The translations under genes were made by a program, and so were the position numbers. Below are positions 7,517 through 14,470 of a stretch of 16,494 bases of DNA, piece by piece; position 1 is the stretch's first letter, and each line of letters begins with the position of its first letter. Where the stretch lies: NCBI GenBank assembly GCA_964614375.1, contig CAZTLI010000069.1:1-16494 (forward strand), written 5' to 3'. Below the pieces are notes generated by a model. The model saw only the letters and a list, made by a program, of their open reading frames with translations. It was not told the origin of the DNA and did no database searches. This DNA is from CAZTLI01 sp964614375. Lineage in GTDB: Bacteria; Chloroflexota; Anaerolineae; Aggregatilineales; Phototrophicaceae.

Positions 7517-7524
7517 AGGTCAAT

Positions 7525-7555
7525 AGGCGGCTGTTGAAATGCCGCCGCCTCCTTT
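7525..7555 (-). promoter_or_regulatory. Strong ribosome-binding site followed by a GC hairpin before the GH31 start
   Basis: On the minus strand AAAGGAGG (7548-7555) is the only good Shine-Dalgarno sequence, but it is 31 bases before the ATG at 7516. Between them GGCGGC (7541-7546) can pair with GCCGCC (7526-7531) around a nine-base loop. This hairpin would bring the site to about ten bases from the start. An alternative stem, AGGCGGC with GCCGCCT (7525-7531 with 7544-7550), would instead bury part of the site. There is no T run, so it is not a terminator. Confidence 0.55.
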
Positions 7556-7577
7556 CAAGTCCAGTGCAGGGAAAATA

Positions 7578-9020
7578 TTATGGGAAGTTCGATTGTACCC
7601 AGTCAATGGGATTCACTGGAACACCATTAATCCACACTTCCCAATGCAAGTGTGCGCCAGTGACTCGCCCAGTCGCGCCGATTGTGCCTATAGGCTGCCC
7701 GGCTGTGACAAATTCGCCTAGTGAGACATAACGTTCAGACTGGTGGGCATATAAGGTATAAATACCCCAACCATGATCGATGATGGTCGCAACGCCACGA
7801 ATCGCGAGGCTATCCGCCAGAACGACCCGACCGGGCGCTGCGGCTAATATAGGCGTGCCGGGGACTCCGGCAAAGTCTGCGCCATGATGAAAACGGTCAA
7901 CTGCGCCATTGTTATAGGAACGGCGTGTACCAAAAGGCCCGTTCATTGCTGCGGCAGCGGGTAGGCCCATCGGGCCGATGAAATAGCGTTCGGGCGTAAT
8001 TGTCGTTGTGAGATTGGTCAGAATGTTCAGTTCGTTTTCGTCTACCGAATAATCTATTAGAGACTGGTCGCTGCCTTCGGGGAGAGAAATGTCCTGGACA
8101 CCATAGTTACCCCCGACAATTTGCACGTTCAAATCAATGGATTCTGTTGTACTGCCCTGTGTAACATTTAATTCCATACGATAAATGCCACCGGGTGTCG
8201 TCAAAGGCACACCAAGATAGGCTGTGAACAATGTATTGCTGTTTTCCGCTATGAAGGGCAGGGTGCGATTTAAGAACGTGCCTGTGACTGTGCCCGTGCC
8301 TGTCAATTGCAGCCGCACGCGCGCTGCCTGCCCTTCAACCAGAATGAGCGGGTAGAGGTTGAGCGAGGCGATGCTGGCTGGCAGGTCTGTGACGAGTGGG
8401 GGAGGTGTGAGTCCTGGTATGACGATTTGCTGACCGACATAAATGTTGGTTGGATCGGCAATACTATTCGCAATAACCAGGTCATTCACTGTCAGGCCAT
8501 AGTTCAATGCAATGCGAAAAAGTGTTTCTCCCGATTGCACGATGTGGATAAAGGGCTGTGTGGTGGCTGAGTCCGCAGCAGGTGAGATGGGCTGGGTTAC
8601 AGGTTCGCTGCCGGGATGGATAATCAAGACCTGCCCGATATAGATGGTGTTGGCGTTGGGGATGTCATTGTTCGCGATGATTTGCTCTATGGATACGCCG
8701 TACGCTTCAGCAATAGTGCGAAGGGTCTCGCCGGCTTGTACCGTGTGCGTTTGGGGTTCGGTTGGTGGGGCGGACGCGCCGATTGGAATCAGTAAGCGTT
8801 GTCCTACCTCAATACTGGCAGGATTGGCGATACCGTTGTAATCTGCGAGTTCTTGCGTGGTCAAACCATAGCTCAAGGCAATGCGAAATAGATTTTCCCC
8901 GCGCTGGACGATATGAACGGTAACGCCTGATGGCACTTCATCTTCATCTTGAGCGACAAGTACGCCCGGCGAAATGATGAACGCCGTCAAGAGCAAACCT
9001 GCCAAAAACCGTTGAATCAT
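7578..9020 (-). CDS. Secreted LysM x3 / M23 metallopeptidase
   Basis: A 480-residue exported peptidoglycan hydrolase. Residues 1-23 are a signal peptide (MIQRFLAGLLLTAFIISPG and on to VAQ). Three LysM domains that bind N-acetylglucosamine-containing glycan follow at about 33-80, 90-136 and 156-202. Each opens with a VQxGExL motif. A beta-rich linker covers about 205-340. The M23 (lysostaphin/LytM) domain at about 360-475 keeps its zinc ligands H378xxxD382 and H457xH459, plus H426 in YAHQS, so it should be an active endopeptidase cutting peptide cross-links. GAGG lies seven bases before the ATG, which overlaps the stop of the DUF192 gene as ATGA. Architecture resembles NlpD/EnvC-type division or remodelling factors, but with intact catalytic residues. 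Confidence 0.93.
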   Translation of the reverse strand: MIQRFLAGLLLTAFIISPGVLVAQDEDEVPSGVTVHIVQRGENLFRIALSYGLTTQELADYNGIANPASIEVGQRLLIPIGASAPPTEPQTHTVQAGETLRTIAEAYGVSIEQIIANNDIPNANTIYIGQVLIIHPGSEPVTQPISPAADSATTQPFIHIVQSGETLFRIALNYGLTVNDLVIANSIADPTNIYVGQQIVIPGLTPPPLVTDLPASIASLNLYPLILVEGQAARVRLQLTGTGTVTGTFLNRTLPFIAENSNTLFTAYLGVPLTTPGGIYRMELNVTQGSTTESIDLNVQIVGGNYGVQDISLPEGSDQSLIDYSVDENELNILTNLTTTITPERYFIGPMGLPAAAAMNGPFGTRRSYNNGAVDRFHHGADFAGVPGTPILAAAPGRVVLADSLAIRGVATIIDHGWGIYTLYAHQSERYVSLGEFVTAGQPIGTIGATGRVTGAHLHWEVWINGVPVNPIDWVQSNFP

Positions 9021-9394
9021 CCACTGACCTCTTCAAATTGCAGGATGTCACCTATTTCAACGCTGTCTAAGATTGATGGATTGGCCTCGATAAAATATTG
9101 GGCTGGTTGTTTCGGTGCGTAGGCCGGACGCCAGGGTTTGGCAAGGCACTTATCGACCACCTTGCCTTTGGCATCCATCCAAATCACGCCAATCGAAAAC
9201 AGCATGAAAAACATGTGAATCGTTGTATTTGACCGGCTCTCGCCGTGATACACAAACAGGAGACCTTCATCTTCGTCCAATTTATGCACGAGTTGAAGGC
9301 CACGAAATTTACACCAGAAACTGGCGCACCACCTCGCGCGGGCAAGGATGATGCGACCAGTCTCTGCTTGCTTCACTATCCGGTACCGACTCAT
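9017..9394 (-). CDS. DUF192 family protein
   Basis: A 125-residue protein matching DUF192: RGLQLVHKL, then GLLFVY, IHMFFMLFSIGVIWMD, G-VVD, PWRPAYAPKQPAQYFIEA and a final IGDILQF. The family is a small beta-barrel-like domain of unresolved function, often exported and sometimes linked to envelope or pilus genes. This copy has no signal peptide and begins SRYRIVKQ, so it is probably cytoplasmic. Both ends are ATGA overlaps: its ATG overlaps the stop of the jelly-roll/LysM gene, and its stop overlaps the ATG of the LysM/M23 gene. That placement implies coupled translation with two secreted peptidoglycan-binding proteins. Confidence 0.9.
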   Translation of the reverse strand: MSRYRIVKQAETGRIILARARWCASFWCKFRGLQLVHKLDEDEGLLFVYHGESRSNTTIHMFFMLFSIGVIWMDAKGKVVDKCLAKPWRPAYAPKQPAQYFIEANPSILDSVEIGDILQFEEVSG

Positions 9395-11016
9395 GGCAGG
9401 ACAAGTACCTGCCCGATGAAGATGCGATTGTAATTGGTGATTCCGTTGATTTCAGCCAGCGGGCGTAATGGTACTCCCAATCGCAGCGAGATGCGGTACA
9501 GGGTGTCGCCCGGTTGCACGAGATAGGTCGCGGGTGGGGGCGGCGGAACAGGCGTCGGCTGCTGCGATGGCGATGTGGGTACGAGTGTTGCGCCCCCTGT
9601 CGCAGGCGGTGGTGACGTTGGAATCGGTAGGGTAATGCGCTGACCGATGAAAATCAGGTTGGCATTCACAATGCCGTTCATCTGTGCCAGCGTCGCTACG
9701 GTTGTATTATAACGCGACGCAATGCGGAAAAGGGTATCGCCCGGTTGCACGATATAGACATTTTGTGCGCCTCCGATACCACCGCCGCTGCCATTGGGTA
9801 CGGGTGTTGCCGTCACGACGAGGACAACAGGTGTATTGGTTGGTGTTTCAGTCGCTGGATTGGGGATACGTACCGGGATGATGAGACCTTGCCCGGCAAA
9901 AATCAGCGCGCTTTCGTCCAGACCGTTGGCTGCAATAATGGCCTGAATGCTGCTGCCGTAGAGCTGTGCCAAAGCACCAACCGTATCGCCACGCCGTACT
10001 GTATGGACAATTTGACCGGGGAACGTATCGCTGAGTGGATCGCCAGAACCCGTGCCGCCGGATGGAATATTTGTGGCGGTTGGTAAACTGGTAATCGGTG
10101 TTGGGCTTGGCGGCCCGGCGTCTTCCGATGTCGGTGTTGGTTCGTCGGTTGGCTGGTCGGCTGCCGTCGCCGTTGAGGTATTTGTTGGCTGCGGCTGCGC
10201 GGCGGTTGTATTCGTGGCAGTGGTCGTATTTGTCGCCTGCGGTTGGGCGGCAGTGGTATTGGTGACCGTCGCTGTGGACGTGTTTGTCGCCTGTGGTTGG
10301 GCGGCGGTGGTATTGGTGGCCGTCGCTGTGGATGTATTTGTTGGCTGCGGTTGTGAGCCGCCTGTTGTTTGTGCTAATACGGCATCGTCGAGATAAATAT
10401 CGCTATGCTGTACCGGGAAGCCCGCCACCTGCGAACGCACAAAAACGGTCACTGCCGTATTGGACGCGGTTGCGATAACCGAGTATTCACGATAGGTATC
10501 ATATTGCTCGACAGGTGTTGACCAGACGATATTGTCGCTTTCACCATCTGTGCCGCCGGTTGGATCGATGCCGACTTGTACGAATACGTTGCCGGGGTCT
10601 TCACTGAGATCGACATCATTAAATGTCGAGGACCACACATAAACATAAACACTAAAACGCAGTTCTGTGCCAGCCGTGATGCCCGTCACTCGTTGATAGA
10701 CACCGCCGTCGTGCGCTTCAAAGAAAGAGTAATAATGTTGGGCATTGCTTCCGCTTCGGATACGAGTTGCATCTGGCGCAGTTGCCTCATATTTGGGCTG
10801 AATATTCTGATAACTCGGCATATCCGCGGTGCGGGGAACATGCCAGGGTGTCCATCCCTGCGCGACCATGCGCGGCGCGATTCCGTCGTAGGAGACATAA
10901 TCGCCTTCAAAGCCGGGATTGGTCAGGAGATTGTCCTGTGCGCTGGCAGGCACCCAACTAATAATGAGCATAAGAATAGCTAGCAATGTGACTTTATACA
11001 GCGTGTTTCGTTTCAT
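9391..11016 (-). CDS. Secreted jelly-roll / Thr-rich linker / LysM x3 protein
   Basis: A 541-residue exported protein. A signal peptide ends near residue 27 (SWVPASAQ). Residues 28-215 look like a carbohydrate-binding-module jelly roll (NLLTNPGFEGDY at the start, GVYQRVTGI, SDIYLDDAVL at the end). A Thr/Pro/Ala linker with repeats of about 18 residues follows. Three LysM domains lie near 334-382, 417-463 and 495-541, each with a V(Q/R)xGDT opening, and the last ends at the C-terminus. No catalytic domain is seen, so it probably anchors to the wall and binds glycan. The ATG at 11016 was chosen because GGGGAGAA lies upstream at good spacing and it begins the signal peptide; a start at 11109 would bury that peptide. 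It heads the LysM/DUF192/M23/GH31 operon. Confidence 0.88.
   Translation of the reverse strand: MKRNTLYKVTLLAILMLIISWVPASAQDNLLTNPGFEGDYVSYDGIAPRMVAQGWTPWHVPRTADMPSYQNIQPKYEATAPDATRIRSGSNAQHYYSFFEAHDGGVYQRVTGITAGTELRFSVYVYVWSSTFNDVDLSEDPGNVFVQVGIDPTGGTDGESDNIVWSTPVEQYDTYREYSVIATASNTAVTVFVRSQVAGFPVQHSDIYLDDAVLAQTTGGSQPQPTNTSTATATNTTAAQPQATNTSTATVTNTTAAQPQATNTTTATNTTAAQPQPTNTSTATAADQPTDEPTPTSEDAGPPSPTPITSLPTATNIPSGGTGSGDPLSDTFPGQIVHTVRRGDTVGALAQLYGSSIQAIIAANGLDESALIFAGQGLIIPVRIPNPATETPTNTPVVLVVTATPVPNGSGGGIGGAQNVYIVQPGDTLFRIASRYNTTVATLAQMNGIVNANLIFIGQRITLPIPTSPPPATGGATLVPTSPSQQPTPVPPPPPATYLVQPGDTLYRISLRLGVPLRPLAEINGITNYNRIFIGQVLVLP
10161..10350 (-). repeat. Imperfect 54-base (18-residue) tandem repeat in the LysM protein linker
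   Basis: About three and a half units encode variants of [P/A]TNTSTATATNTTAAQPQ. The third unit is two residues shorter. The translation shows a flexible, possibly O-glycosylated linker between the N-terminal domain and the LysM domains. The repeat stays in frame and lies inside the gene. Confidence 0.85.
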
Positions 11017-11063
11017 GCGCGGTTCTCCCCAGTCGCAGTTTATGCAGCAGATAACCTTGCTTA

Positions 11064-11091
11064 AGTATAAGAGTCTCTGCTGAACATACAA
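11064..11091 (-). promoter_or_regulatory. Possible second promoter of the LysM operon
   Basis: On the minus strand TTGTAT (11086-11091) and TATACT (11064-11069) are 16 bases apart. The -10 is good and the -35 weak. It lies between the stronger promoter at 11133-11161 and the ATG at 11016. Confidence 0.35.
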
Positions 11092-11132
11092 ATTAAGCCG
11101 GGCTTCCAACCATTCTGTAACACGACAAGTTG

Positions 11133-11161
11133 AGTATAGCGTAGGGGCGTGCCATTGCCAA
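11133..11161 (-). promoter_or_regulatory. Near-consensus promoter of the LysM/DUF192/M23/GH31 operon
   Basis: On the minus strand TTGGCA (11156-11161) and TATACT (11133-11138) are separated by exactly 17 bases. Transcription would start near 11126, leaving a leader of about 110 bases before the ATG at 11016. It sits in the divergent region shared with the DUF503 gene. Confidence 0.7.
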
Positions 11162-11215
11162 CACTGGTCGCATAGATAATGAAATCTCTATATTCTCGGA
11201 TGCACTGCGCTGACG

Positions 11216-11221
11216 TATACT
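11216..11221 (+). promoter_or_regulatory. -10-like TATACT upstream of DUF503
   Basis: TATACT lies 49 bases before the ATG at 11271 on the plus strand. The 17-base-spaced -35 position reads TTCTCG, a poor match, so the call is weak. It is the best candidate in the divergent region for the rightward genes. Confidence 0.35.
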
Positions 11222-11270
11222 GGATTGCCGCAGCGTTAAGCTATTAAGTAAGCGATTCTCACATCAAATT

Positions 11271-11564
11271 ATGGCTAGAGCCGTCATTGGACTCTGTACG
11301 CTGGAGTTGTATTTACCGGGTATGGGGTCGTTAAAAGACAAGCGCAGTGTCTTAAAGTCGATGTTGGCGCGTTTGCACAACACATTCAATGTGTCTGCGG
11401 CAGAAATCGACCAGCAGGATACGTGGCAGTCTGCCGTGATTGCTATCGTGCTCGTTTCTAATTCAGGTACACATACGCAGCAAGTTATGGCTAAGGTGGT
11501 GAAATGGGTTGAAGCTAACTTTCCTGATGTGATGGTTACGAATGAGACGATAGAGGTTATATAG
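11271..11564 (+). CDS. DUF503 (YlxP-like) family protein
   Basis: A 97-residue cytoplasmic protein matching DUF503. It opens with an IGLCTLELYLPGMGSLKDKR strand-helix segment, followed by SVLKSMLARLHNTFNVSAAEID, a DTWQSAVIAIVLVSN core and a C-terminal helix. Homologues such as YlxP often sit near ribosome-maturation genes (rbfA, infB), but their role is not settled; here the neighbours are sucCD. Length is normal for the family. No clear ribosome-binding site precedes the ATG; the upstream ATCAAATT gives no Shine-Dalgarno match. It is read in the same direction as sucC, 86 bases further on. Confidence 0.88.
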   Translation: MARAVIGLCTLELYLPGMGSLKDKRSVLKSMLARLHNTFNVSAAEIDQQDTWQSAVIAIVLVSNSGTHTQQVMAKVVKWVEANFPDVMVTNETIEVI

Positions 11565-11599
11565 ATTGCCCATCGCCTACAGTGATGTAAGGGATGCGC

Positions 11600-11605
11600 T
11601 ATACT
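11600..11605 (+). promoter_or_regulatory. -10-like TATACT upstream of sucC
   Basis: TATACT lies 45 bases before the TTG start of sucC, followed by GGA as in the element upstream of DUF503. No good -35 is visible at 16-18 bases. Transcription from here would give a leader of roughly 39 bases containing the ribosome-binding site at 11638-11642. Confidence 0.35.
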
Positions 11606-11637
11606 GGACGATTATTCAATAGGGTACGATCAAATTT

Positions 11638-11642
11638 GGAGG
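11638..11642 (+). promoter_or_regulatory. Ribosome-binding site that fixes the TTG start of sucC
   Basis: GGAGG lies eight bases before TTG at 11651. The next in-frame ATG upstream, at 11594, has no comparable site and would add 19 residues not found in SucC proteins. This decides the start. Confidence 0.8.
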
Positions 11643-11650
11643 TCAATACA

Positions 11651-12808
11651 TTGAATCTACATGAATTTCAATCAAAAAGGCGGTTTGAGGAATTTGGTAT
11701 TCCTATTCCGCATGGGAAGGTTGCGAAGACACCCGATGAGGCTTATGCCATTGCGAAAGAACTAGGACAAAAAGTTGTTATAAAGGCGCAGGTGCTTGTC
11801 GGCGGGCGCGGTAAGGCTGGCGGTGTTAAATTGGCGGATACACCGGATGAAGCGCGCGAACGTGCCAGCGAAATCCTTGGTATGGATATTAAAGGGTTGA
11901 CCGTCCATCAAGTGTTAATTGACCCTGCATCTGGCATTGAGAAAGAGATTTATCTGGGCATTACCAATGATCGTCGCGCAGGGATGCCCGTCATCATGGC
12001 GTCGTCTGAGGGGGGGGTCGAAATCGAGATCGTCGCCAAGGAGAATCCAGATGCGCTCATTAAAGAACACATCAATCCCGCGCTTGGTCTGCACGATTAT
12101 CAGACGCGGGTGCTAGCCAGCGGTATCAATCTCCCTCGCGAACACTGGAAAGCATTTGCCCAGATTGCACAGGCATTATTTGAATGTTATGCCCATAGCG
12201 ATGCCGAACTCGCTGAAATCAATCCGCTGGTTATTACATCAGACAATGAATTGTTGGCACTGGATGGCAAAATGGTGATTGATGACAATGCGCTCTATCG
12301 CCAGAAAGACCTCGCAGCCTTGCGCGATACCACTGCTGAACCCGAAGAAGAGACACAGGCGCGCGAAGCGGGCATCAGCTATGTCAAACTGGACGGTAAA
12401 ATTGGTTGTATGGTCAATGGCGCGGGCTTGGCCATGACCACAATGGATATGACGAAACTTTATGGCGGCGAGGAATATGGCCCTGCCAACTTCCTCGATA
12501 TTGGTGGCGGGGCAGACCCGGAGACTGTCGCAGCGGCGATGCGGATCATCCTGTCTGACGCGAATGTCAAAGCCGTCTTATTTAACATTTTTGGCGGCAT
12601 TACGCGCTGTGATGATGTCGCCAAGGGTATTCTCGTTGCATACAACGAAGTCAAGCCGAATGTGCCGATGGTGGTACGCTTACAGGGGACGAATGCCAAA
12701 GAAGGCCGTGAAATCATTCAGAATTCTGGCATTCCCAATTTGATTGGCGCTGCCACGCTGACGGAAGCCGCACAAAAGGCCGTTGAAGCTGCAAAAGGAG
12801 CAGAATAA
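11651..12808 (+). CDS. sucC: Succinyl-CoA synthetase (succinate-CoA ligase) beta subunit
   Basis: The 385-residue beta subunit of the TCA-cycle enzyme that makes ATP (or GTP) from succinyl-CoA, forming a complex with SucD. The N-terminus MNLHEFQSKRRFEEFGIPIP is typical. The ATP-grasp nucleotide site is seen as K45AQVLVGGRGKAGG58, and AEINPLVIT carries metal-binding residues. The C-terminal ligase domain has DIGGGADPETV and the conserved FNIFGGITRCDDVAKGI. Length is close to the 388 of the E. coli protein. The start is TTG at 11651, eight bases after GGAGG. sucD begins two bases after the stop, so the pair is co-translated. Nucleotide preference cannot be told from the sequence. Confidence 0.96.
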   Translation: MNLHEFQSKRRFEEFGIPIPHGKVAKTPDEAYAIAKELGQKVVIKAQVLVGGRGKAGGVKLADTPDEARERASEILGMDIKGLTVHQVLIDPASGIEKEIYLGITNDRRAGMPVIMASSEGGVEIEIVAKENPDALIKEHINPALGLHDYQTRVLASGINLPREHWKAFAQIAQALFECYAHSDAELAEINPLVITSDNELLALDGKMVIDDNALYRQKDLAALRDTTAEPEEETQAREAGISYVKLDGKIGCMVNGAGLAMTTMDMTKLYGGEEYGPANFLDIGGGADPETVAAAMRIILSDANVKAVLFNIFGGITRCDDVAKGILVAYNEVKPNVPMVVRLQGTNAKEGREIIQNSGIPNLIGAATLTEAAQKAVEAAKGAE

Positions 12809-12810
12809 TT

Positions 12811-13668
12811 ATGGCGATTTTATTGACTGAAGACTCGCGCGTGATTGTGCAGGGTATTACCGGGCGACAGGGCAGTTTTCATTCGAAGTTGATGTTGGAC
12901 TATGGCACGAACATCGTTGGCGGTGTCTCTCCCGGCAAGGGTGGTGAATGGTTTGAGGGCAAGCCAATCTTTGATACGGTACAAAAAGCAGTTGAATCCA
13001 CCGGCGCGAATCTTAATATGATTATCGTGCCTGCACCGTTTGCGGCTGATGCCATCTTCGAGTCAATTGATGCTGGTATCGAGTTGATCGTTTGCCTGAC
13101 GGAGCATATTCCCGTCTTTGATATGATGAAGGTCTATCAATACATCAAGGGAACGAACAGCCGTCTCGTTGGGCCGAACTGTCCCGGGTTGCTCACGCCA
13201 GAGGTTGGCAAAGTGGGTTTTATGCCCGGATATATTGCCAAACGGGGTAATGTGGGCGTTGTTTCCAAAAGCGGAACTTTGACGTATGAGGTGGTCTATG
13301 CGTTAACGGAGGCCGGTATGGGACAATCCACCTGTATCGGTATCGGTGGTGACCCTATCATTGGCACGAGTTTTGTCGATGTGCTGGAAATGTTTGAGAA
13401 TGACCCCGAAACAGAGAAAGTCGCTATCCTGGGCGAAATCGGCGGGACGGCGGAAATTGAAGCGGCGGACTATATCAAAAAGCACATGACGAAGCCTGTC
13501 GCGGCATTCATTGCCGGACAAACTGCCCCTCCCGGCAAACGGATGGGTCATGCTGGCGCCATTGTCGCCGGTGGCGAAGGTACAGCGCAGGAGAAGATTG
13601 ATGCGCTTAAGGCTGCGGGTGTGCGTGTGGCTGCCAATCCAGAGGAAATTCCCGGTTTGCTGAAGTAA
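12811..13668 (+). CDS. sucD: Succinyl-CoA synthetase (succinate-CoA ligase) alpha subunit
   Basis: The 285-residue alpha subunit, which binds CoA and carries the phosphohistidine intermediate. The Rossmann N-terminal domain opens with ILLTEDSRVIVQGITGRQG, the CoA-binding motif. GPNCPGLLTPEVGKVGFMPG and VSKSGTLTYE are conserved blocks. The phosphorylated histidine is H247 in GKRMGH247AGAIV, matching His246 of E. coli SucD. The C-terminal GVRVAANPEEIPGLL is normal and the length is full. An AAGGAG about ten bases upstream lies inside the end of sucC, consistent with coupled expression. A hairpin terminator follows 26 bases after the stop. Confidence 0.97.
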   Translation: MAILLTEDSRVIVQGITGRQGSFHSKLMLDYGTNIVGGVSPGKGGEWFEGKPIFDTVQKAVESTGANLNMIIVPAPFAADAIFESIDAGIELIVCLTEHIPVFDMMKVYQYIKGTNSRLVGPNCPGLLTPEVGKVGFMPGYIAKRGNVGVVSKSGTLTYEVVYALTEAGMGQSTCIGIGGDPIIGTSFVDVLEMFENDPETEKVAILGEIGGTAEIEAADYIKKHMTKPVAAFIAGQTAPPGKRMGHAGAIVAGGEGTAQEKIDALKAAGVRVAANPEEIPGLLK

Positions 13669-13693
13669 TCCGCTTATGTGATGGAATGCGAAG

Positions 13694-13722
13694 AGGCGTA
13701 TCTAACCGGATGCGCCTTTGTT
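13694..13722 (+). terminator. Hairpin terminator after sucCD
   Basis: AGGCGTA (13694-13700) pairs with TGCGCCT (13711-13717) with one G-T pair and a ten-base loop, followed by the T-rich TTTGTTAT. It sits between the stop of sucD and the convergent stop of batE at 13721 and may serve both directions. Confidence 0.6.
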
Positions 13723-14470
13723 ATACCTCCTCAGCGCTGGCCTGTGGAATCCACCCCTGGCGACCATCGGGCAATGTAAATCGTATCCATCCATCGCGTA
13801 TTTCGAGGATGCGAATCTCTGCTGCTGCGTGAATCTGGAAATGCTGCAAATAATTTTCTCCGGGACCACTCCGAACCAGCACAGCGGGCGCGACGATCAC
13901 CGCTGCGGGTCGAGAATGCTCCACATACAATCTGCTGGATAGCAATATCACACTCATAATGACCAACGTACCGATGATAATCAGGGGCACACGCAGCGTT
14001 TCGTGCCACTGGATACGCCGGATGTAGAGTGCCAGTAATATGAATCCCCCGGACCATATCCCCAGCGCAATCCAACCGAGTTCTGCCACTGTGAGTGTGC
14101 CGGAGGTGAGCGCCGCGAGTGTGTCGAAAACGGCGGTTTCATCGCCCTGAATATCTATGCGTTGGCCCCGCACACGGGTCAAATTGAAATCAATGTCGGA
14201 GTTGCGTGGATTAAGTACATGAGCACGACGATAGTTAAGCAGTGCTCGACCCAGGTCATCTGCCAGATAGTAGGCATTGCCAAGATTGAAGTAAATTTCG
14301 CTGTTATGTGCCCCATTTGCGATTACGGTTTCGTAGAGTGTAATTGCCTGCTGATAGTCTCCGTCGTTATAGGCGATTTCGGCTTGTTGCAGCGCTTCGG
14401 TCCCGGTTTGCGCTGTGGTGATAGAGACGCACATGCTGCACAAGAACAGCACGATCCATAGTCGTTTCAT
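13721..14470 (-). CDS. batE: BatE-like TPR / SH3 membrane protein
   Basis: A 249-residue protein with the BatE layout. A signal peptide (MKRLWIVLFLCSMCVSITTA) is followed by TPR units at about 26-95, with EIYFNLGNAYYLADDLGRALLNYRRA the clearest. Two membrane helices lie near 130-150 and 160-182. The C-terminal SH3-like domain includes VLVRSGPGENY, ILEIRDGWIRF and DGRQGWIP. Bat proteins were named for aerotolerance in Bacteroides, but their molecular role is not settled and they may act in envelope protein handling. The ATG at 14470 overlaps the batD stop as ATGA; an upstream in-frame GTG at 14482 is less likely. It is the last gene of a leftward batC-batD-batE series. Confidence 0.85.
   Translation of the reverse strand: MKRLWIVLFLCSMCVSITTAQTGTEALQQAEIAYNDGDYQQAITLYETVIANGAHNSEIYFNLGNAYYLADDLGRALLNYRRAHVLNPRNSDIDFNLTRVRGQRIDIQGDETAVFDTLAALTSGTLTVAELGWIALGIWSGGFILLALYIRRIQWHETLRVPLIIIGTLVIMSVILLSSRLYVEHSRPAAVIVAPAVLVRSGPGENYLQHFQIHAAAEIRILEIRDGWIRFTLPDGRQGWIPQASAEEV

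Noticed and set aside
10161..10350. Regular 54-base repeats that could suggest a CRISPR array
   Set aside because: There are no unique spacers; the repeats are directly adjacent and in frame in a clear protein linker.
10052..10396. Open frame of 114 codons on the plus strand, Val/Ala-rich
   Set aside because: It is the antisense shadow of the Thr-rich repeat linker of the LysM protein and has no independent coding sign.
11017..11109. 31-residue N-terminal extension of the jelly-roll/LysM protein
   Set aside because: It would place the signal peptide inside the protein, and the ATG at 11016 has a good ribosome-binding site.
11017..11270. Search of the divergent intergenic region for an RNA gene or riboswitch
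   Set aside because: Only promoter-like elements were seen; no extended hairpin or known riboswitch core was recognisable by eye.
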